A DNA stretch of 39,112 nt from positions 1 through 39,112 of the IMG/VR virus record IMGVR_UViG_3300022752_000171; one strand, given 5' to 3'. This stretch comes from a virus. The notes beneath the pieces are model-generated. The model was not told where the DNA came from, searched no databases, and saw only the letters and a list, made by a program, of their open reading frames with translations. Both the position numbers and the translations under genes were made by a program. This document shows, piece after piece, positions 36,502-39,112 of the stretch; positions within the stretch are counted from its first letter, which is position 1; each line of letters opens with the position of its first letter.

Positions 36502-37080
36502 TGATTTAAGCAATCGCTGCCAAATAGATTGCTTTTCTTTATATGGAATCGGATTACCGTTTTTATCTACCATATTAATCTCAATATTTTTTTGTTTAAC
36601 AACTTTAAAAAATTCCATATAGTCTTTTCCATAATAATCCCAATCCACGCTATAATCATATTTCTCGGGTTCTTTAAGAGTTATTAAAACATCAACTCTA
36701 ATCAGATAATTTTGAATTGGAACTACTATAGGGTTGTTTGATTGAATAGTCTCTTCTGCTTCAAAATCAGCTGTACCTTTTTTAAAGTCATTAGATTGTG
36801 CATATGGTTGTATTTTAAACTTATCGCTCATTTTATCACCGTCAAACACAAATCTACAATGTAGTGGTTTTTGTAGATATCGATCCGATTTATGAAATAC
36901 TTTATCTCTAGTAAATGATATAGAATGGATTGGGTTAGTTAAAGTACCTCTATTAGCTCCTTCAAGATTACTTTTTAATCTTCCTGATTTTAAAATATTT
37001 ACTGCTGCTGTGAACGTAGTATAGTGGTATAAAATACCTACTTGCTTAGCTTCTCTCAATAAATCAATTAATCGTATCAT
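36484..37080 (-). CDS. ADP-ribosyltransferase-like cargo protein, 198 aa
   Basis: Leader MIRLIDLLREA (LRE|A site), then an ART-like fold: GILYHYTTFTAAVNILKSGR (His19 as NAD-binding His), SISFTRD (53-59), and an acidic FEAEETI (106-112) at the place of the catalytic Glu. T4 packages an ADP-ribosyltransferase (Alt) in its head and injects it to modify host RNA polymerase; by analogy this may be an injected host-modifier. Activity is inference from motifs only. One base separates it from the second ART-like gene. Confidence 0.65.
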   Translation of the reverse strand: MIRLIDLLREAKQVGILYHYTTFTAAVNILKSGRLKSNLEGANRGTLTNPIHSISFTRDKVFHKSDRYLQKPLHCRFVFDGDKMSDKFKIQPYAQSNDFKKGTADFEAEETIQSNNPIVVPIQNYLIRVDVLITLKEPEKYDYSVDWDYYGKDYMEFFKVVKQKNIEINMVDKNGNPIPYKEKQSIWQRLLKSITPNN

Positions 37081-37081
37081 A

Positions 37082-37456
37082 TTAATTATACTTTGTTACC
37101 TTAACTACTGCTGACCATGGAATAACACCTGCATACTCTAAAGTATCTCCTTCATTGTCCTGAACATTTTTATCCATGGAAAGCTTGTTAGGATCCAATT
37201 TTGATACGTCAATATGCAATACAACAATGTTATCTATATAACTATCCGGCACCATTTCAGATGCTTCGGCATACGAACCTGCCACATCAATATCCTTAGC
37301 CAAATAAACTAATCCTGGTTTAGAATCTTCCCAAGCTTTTTTGGATTTAGTTGTGTCTAATCCATCTGTTTGAATTTTTTTAAGCAATGGTTTGTAGGTA
37401 GCATGATACAGAATGTTACCTGATGCTTCTTTGAGTAGATCCTTTAATCGTATCAT
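37082..37456 (-). CDS. ART/KptA-like cargo protein, 124 aa
   Basis: Leader MIRLKDLLKEA (LKE|A), then GNILYHATYKPLLKKIQTDG (His18), GLVYLAKDIDVAGSYAEAS (48-66) and NEGDTLEYAG with Glu107. This H-Y-E order fits small ADP-ribosyltransferases and RNA 2'-phosphotransferase (KptA)-type proteins. The start codon lies only five bases from a late-type motif, so the transcript may be nearly leaderless. Substrate unknown. Confidence 0.65.
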   Translation of the reverse strand: MIRLKDLLKEASGNILYHATYKPLLKKIQTDGLDTTKSKKAWEDSKPGLVYLAKDIDVAGSYAEASEMVPDSYIDNIVVLHIDVSKLDPNKLSMDKNVQDNEGDTLEYAGVIPWSAVVKVTKYN

Positions 37457-37460
37457 ATTA

Positions 37461-37468
37461 ATAAATAT
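37461..37468 (-). promoter_or_regulatory. Late-type motif in thyA-tail unit 2
   Basis: GATATTTATTAATATG on the coding strand; the last ATG is the start codon at 37456. Confidence 0.4.
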
Positions 37469-37471
37469 CGA

Positions 37472-37509
37472 TCAATTTGATAAAGGTGCTTTAATTGCTG
37501 GGTGTAATT
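37472..37509 (-). repeat. thyA-tail copy 2
   Basis: Encodes LHPAIKAPLSN and TGA in the thyA frame; the 37491 gene ends in it as ITPSN, TAA. Confidence 0.85.
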
Positions 37510-37847
37510 ACTTTACCATATAACTTGCATTCAAATCCATGATCTTCTAATAACTTATTAGCTTGTCTAATGTATAAACTTTCATTAGACGTTTTATTAA
37601 GTTGAACTCCAATTGAAAATTTTCCACCTTTTATTGGATGACCATCTTTTTCTAATGGTTTAAGTGTATTTTTTCCAAATGAATGGGGTTGTAAGCCTTT
37701 ACTAGTTTTAACACCAGTATTAATAAAAGTAATAGCATCTAACAATTCATCAATATCGGGTCCTATTAACTCAATGTTTGATTTCTGTTCATTAAGTGCT
37801 TTACGAATCTCTTCTCTAATGATTTGCTGTAATTCTGATTTTTTCAT
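37491..37847 (-). CDS. Leader-motif cargo protein G, 118 aa
   Basis: Leader MKKSELQQIIREEIRKALNE then QKSNIELIG. The body is alpha/beta (DIDELLDAITFINTG; GGKFSIGVQLNKTSNESLYI; ECKLYGKVI). Function unknown. First cargo gene after thyA. Confidence 0.75.
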   Translation of the reverse strand: MKKSELQQIIREEIRKALNEQKSNIELIGPDIDELLDAITFINTGVKTSKGLQPHSFGKNTLKPLEKDGHPIKGGKFSIGVQLNKTSNESLYIRQANKLLEDHGFECKLYGKVITPSN

Positions 37848-37862
37848 AGTTTTACTTTTTAT

Positions 37863-37871
37863 TATAAATAT
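37863..37871 (-). promoter_or_regulatory. Late-type motif after thyA
   Basis: ATATTTATAATAAAAAG on the coding strand, between the thyA stop and the ATG at 37847 (16 bases). Confidence 0.45.
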
Positions 37872-37874
37872 GAA

Positions 37875-37911
37875 TTAATTCGATAAAGGTGCTTTGATTG
37901 TTGGGTGTGAT
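37875..37911 (-). repeat. thyA 3' end: parent copy of the tail repeat
   Basis: Encodes SHPTIKAPLSN and TAA as the true C-terminus of ThyA. The five other copies differ from it mainly at synonymous positions. Confidence 0.85.
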
Positions 37912-39112
37912 TGATAATTGCCTAACTGAATATCCTCTTCCAATAAACACTTACAGAAGTTTGCATCTTTAAATGATTCAAACACTGCCATTGCATCTAA
38001 TGGTCCTTCACCACATGAACCACCTTCATAAGGCCAAAACTCTGTATTGATGTTTAGTTTAGGTAGCTCATAAGGTATTCGGCTGATTTGTTCTTTTGCT
38101 TGTTCAATATGATTAGAATATAAATGCACATCACCCAAATTACCAATCAACTCATCAGGTACCATATTAACTGCTTTGGCAATAAGTTCTAGTAACAATC
38201 CATAACTTGCAATGTTGAATGGTAAACCTAAGAATGTATCTACTGAACGTTGATTCCACATTAATGAGATTGCTCGTGTTGGTATTCCACAATCATTCAT
38301 TATTTTAATGTTCAAATCCTTTATGGATGTATTTGTCTCAGTTCTAAAATTTGGAGTATTGGGTTTGAATATATCACATCTTTCTTCATAACTCAACTCT
38401 CTTGTATAAACTTGAAATCCATAATGACAAGGTGGAAGAACCATTTGGTCTAATTCACCTATATTCCAAGCATTAACCATTAAACGTCTTGAATCTGGGT
38501 TTGTTTTGAGTTCAGAGATTAGGTTTGCGATTTGGTCTATTCCGTACTCAACCCTTCTTACACCTGCCTCTTTACTGTTATCAGTAACTACATCCCAACC
38601 TGTATGCCAATTTCTCCACTGCTTCCCATATACAGGACCTAGTTCACCCCACTTCTTAGCAAACTCATCATCTGTTTTGATTTTGTTGATGAATTCTTCT
38701 TGTGTAAAAGGTCTAGACCTTTCACCTGTCATACCATTTTGTAAAGTAACTGGCTCTCTTACATTATCCTTATTTGCAAATGTTCTTTTCTTTAGGTAAT
38801 TAGCATAACAATCACCATCCCAAATATGACAATTGTTATCAACAAGGTATTTGATATTGGTATCACCTCTTAAAAACCATAGTAATTCAGTTACCATAGT
38901 TTTCCAAGCCATCTTCTTGGTTGTGAGTAATGGAAACCCATCCTTCATGTTATGACGAATAGTATAGCCAAAGATTGATTTAGTACCGGTACCAGTTCTA
39001 TCCTTTTTCTCTACTCCAAAATCTAAAATGGTTTGAAGTAGATCTTGGTATTGTAAATCTAACTCATTGCCTATATGCTCATAAGCACCGTTAGGCCCAA
39101 TTTGGAAATCGT
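37875..39112 (-). CDS. thyA: Thymidylate synthase (N-terminus beyond window)
   Basis: The open frame runs from the right edge (first full codon at 39110) to TAA at 37875, 411 residues. Early part: QIGPNGAYEHIGNELDLQYQ, DRTGTGTKSIFGYTIRH; then FPLLTTKK, ELLWFLRGDTN, catalytic Cys in LPPCHYGFQVY, and end SHPTIKAPLSN. ThyA converts dUMP to dTMP with methylene-tetrahydrofolate and supplies dTTP for phage DNA. The protein is longer than E. coli ThyA (264 aa) because of inserted loops (around FTQEEFINKIKTDDEFAK and NTPNFRTETNTSIK). Its 3' end is repeated downstream. Confidence 0.97.
   Translation of the reverse strand, partial: DFQIGPNGAYEHIGNELDLQYQDLLQTILDFGVEKKDRTGTGTKSIFGYTIRHNMKDGFPLLTTKKMAWKTMVTELLWFLRGDTNIKYLVDNNCHIWDGDCYANYLKKRTFANKDNVREPVTLQNGMTGERSRPFTQEEFINKIKTDDEFAKKWGELGPVYGKQWRNWHTGWDVVTDNSKEAGVRRVEYGIDQIANLISELKTNPDSRRLMVNAWNIGELDQMVLPPCHYGFQVYTRELSYEERCDIFKPNTPNFRTETNTSIKDLNIKIMNDCGIPTRAISLMWNQRSVDTFLGLPFNIASYGLLLELIAKAVNMVPDELIGNLGDVHLYSNHIEQAKEQISRIPYELPKLNINTEFWPYEGGSCGEGPLDAMAVFESFKDANFCKCLLEEDIQLGNYQSHPTIKAPLSN

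Overview
The window is a 39.1-kb piece of an AT-rich tailed-phage genome. Every supported protein gene lies on the minus strand, so transcription runs from the right end of the window to the left. Genes are short, tightly packed and often joined by 1-17 base overlaps. tRNA and tRNA-like RNAs sit among them. No capsid, tail, terminase or polymerase gene is present. Several markers point to a Bacteroidetes host: a DUF4494-type protein, an Hc1/histone-H1-like protein, a secreted gliding-motility-associated (CHU_C/T9SS type B) domain, several lipoproteins, and small proteins of types I associate with Flavobacterium-group phages. UvsE, Hsp20, ThyA, TerC, ClpP-like and HD proteins and CobS/CobT-like (MoxR-VWA) proteins suggest a large lytic myovirus-like phage. 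That taxonomy is inference.

Layout from left to right. 0-9.9 kb: HD phosphohydrolase (cut by the edge), ClpP-like protease, coiled-coil membrane protein, UV endonuclease, a methyltransferase-like protein, an Hc1-like protein, a SWIM zinc finger and many small unknowns. 9.9-13.5 kb: a holin-like protein, then a run of small genes sharing the N-terminal motif xxELxxxIREEvrxxLxE, then the CHU_C-domain protein and a TerC-family transporter. 13.5-17 kb: a patch of small genes with perfect Shine-Dalgarno sequences, duplicated ends and hairpin elements that look like gene cassettes. 17-20.1 kb: small unknowns, ending in a non-coding array of GGT triplets phased every ~10 bp. 20.1-28.7 kb: AAA+ ATPase, three small membrane proteins, metallophosphoesterase, a CobT-like VWA protein paired with a CobS/MoxR-like ATPase, a zinc protease and tRNA-Glu. 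29-31 kb: Hsp20 and unknowns. 31.0-31.5 kb: a cluster of structured, tRNA-like RNAs. 32.7-34.3 kb: a membrane GAF-like protein beside a membrane SpoIIE/RsbU-type phosphatase. 34.4-39.1 kb: two secreted proteins or lipoproteins, then a set of small cargo genes, then thyA (5' end beyond the window).

Two regulatory layers are visible. Eight stretches carry a conserved block (coding strand GGATTCGTACGG, then TTATTATTAAGTAT) just before a start codon. Six of these have one to three copies of a 27-bp palindrome upstream, often exactly 41 bp apart; this looks like a co-regulated set of promoters with operators. Separately, about a dozen gene starts have ATATTTAT(A/T)A a short distance upstream, a candidate late-type element.

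The most unusual system is downstream of thyA. Between 35.5 and 37.9 kb, five further gene units are each followed by a copy of the last ~36 bp of thyA. The copies still encode the ThyA C-terminus (…IKAPLSN, stop) with mainly synonymous changes, while the cargo genes end inside the copies in another frame. The cargo includes two ADP-ribosyltransferase-like proteins and several proteins with the N-terminal leader also found at 10-12 kb. The leader resembles, in its logic, the T4 capsid-targeting sequence with a cleavage site like LxE|A. I infer a recombination site at the thyA 3' end used to collect proteins that are packaged and injected with the DNA.
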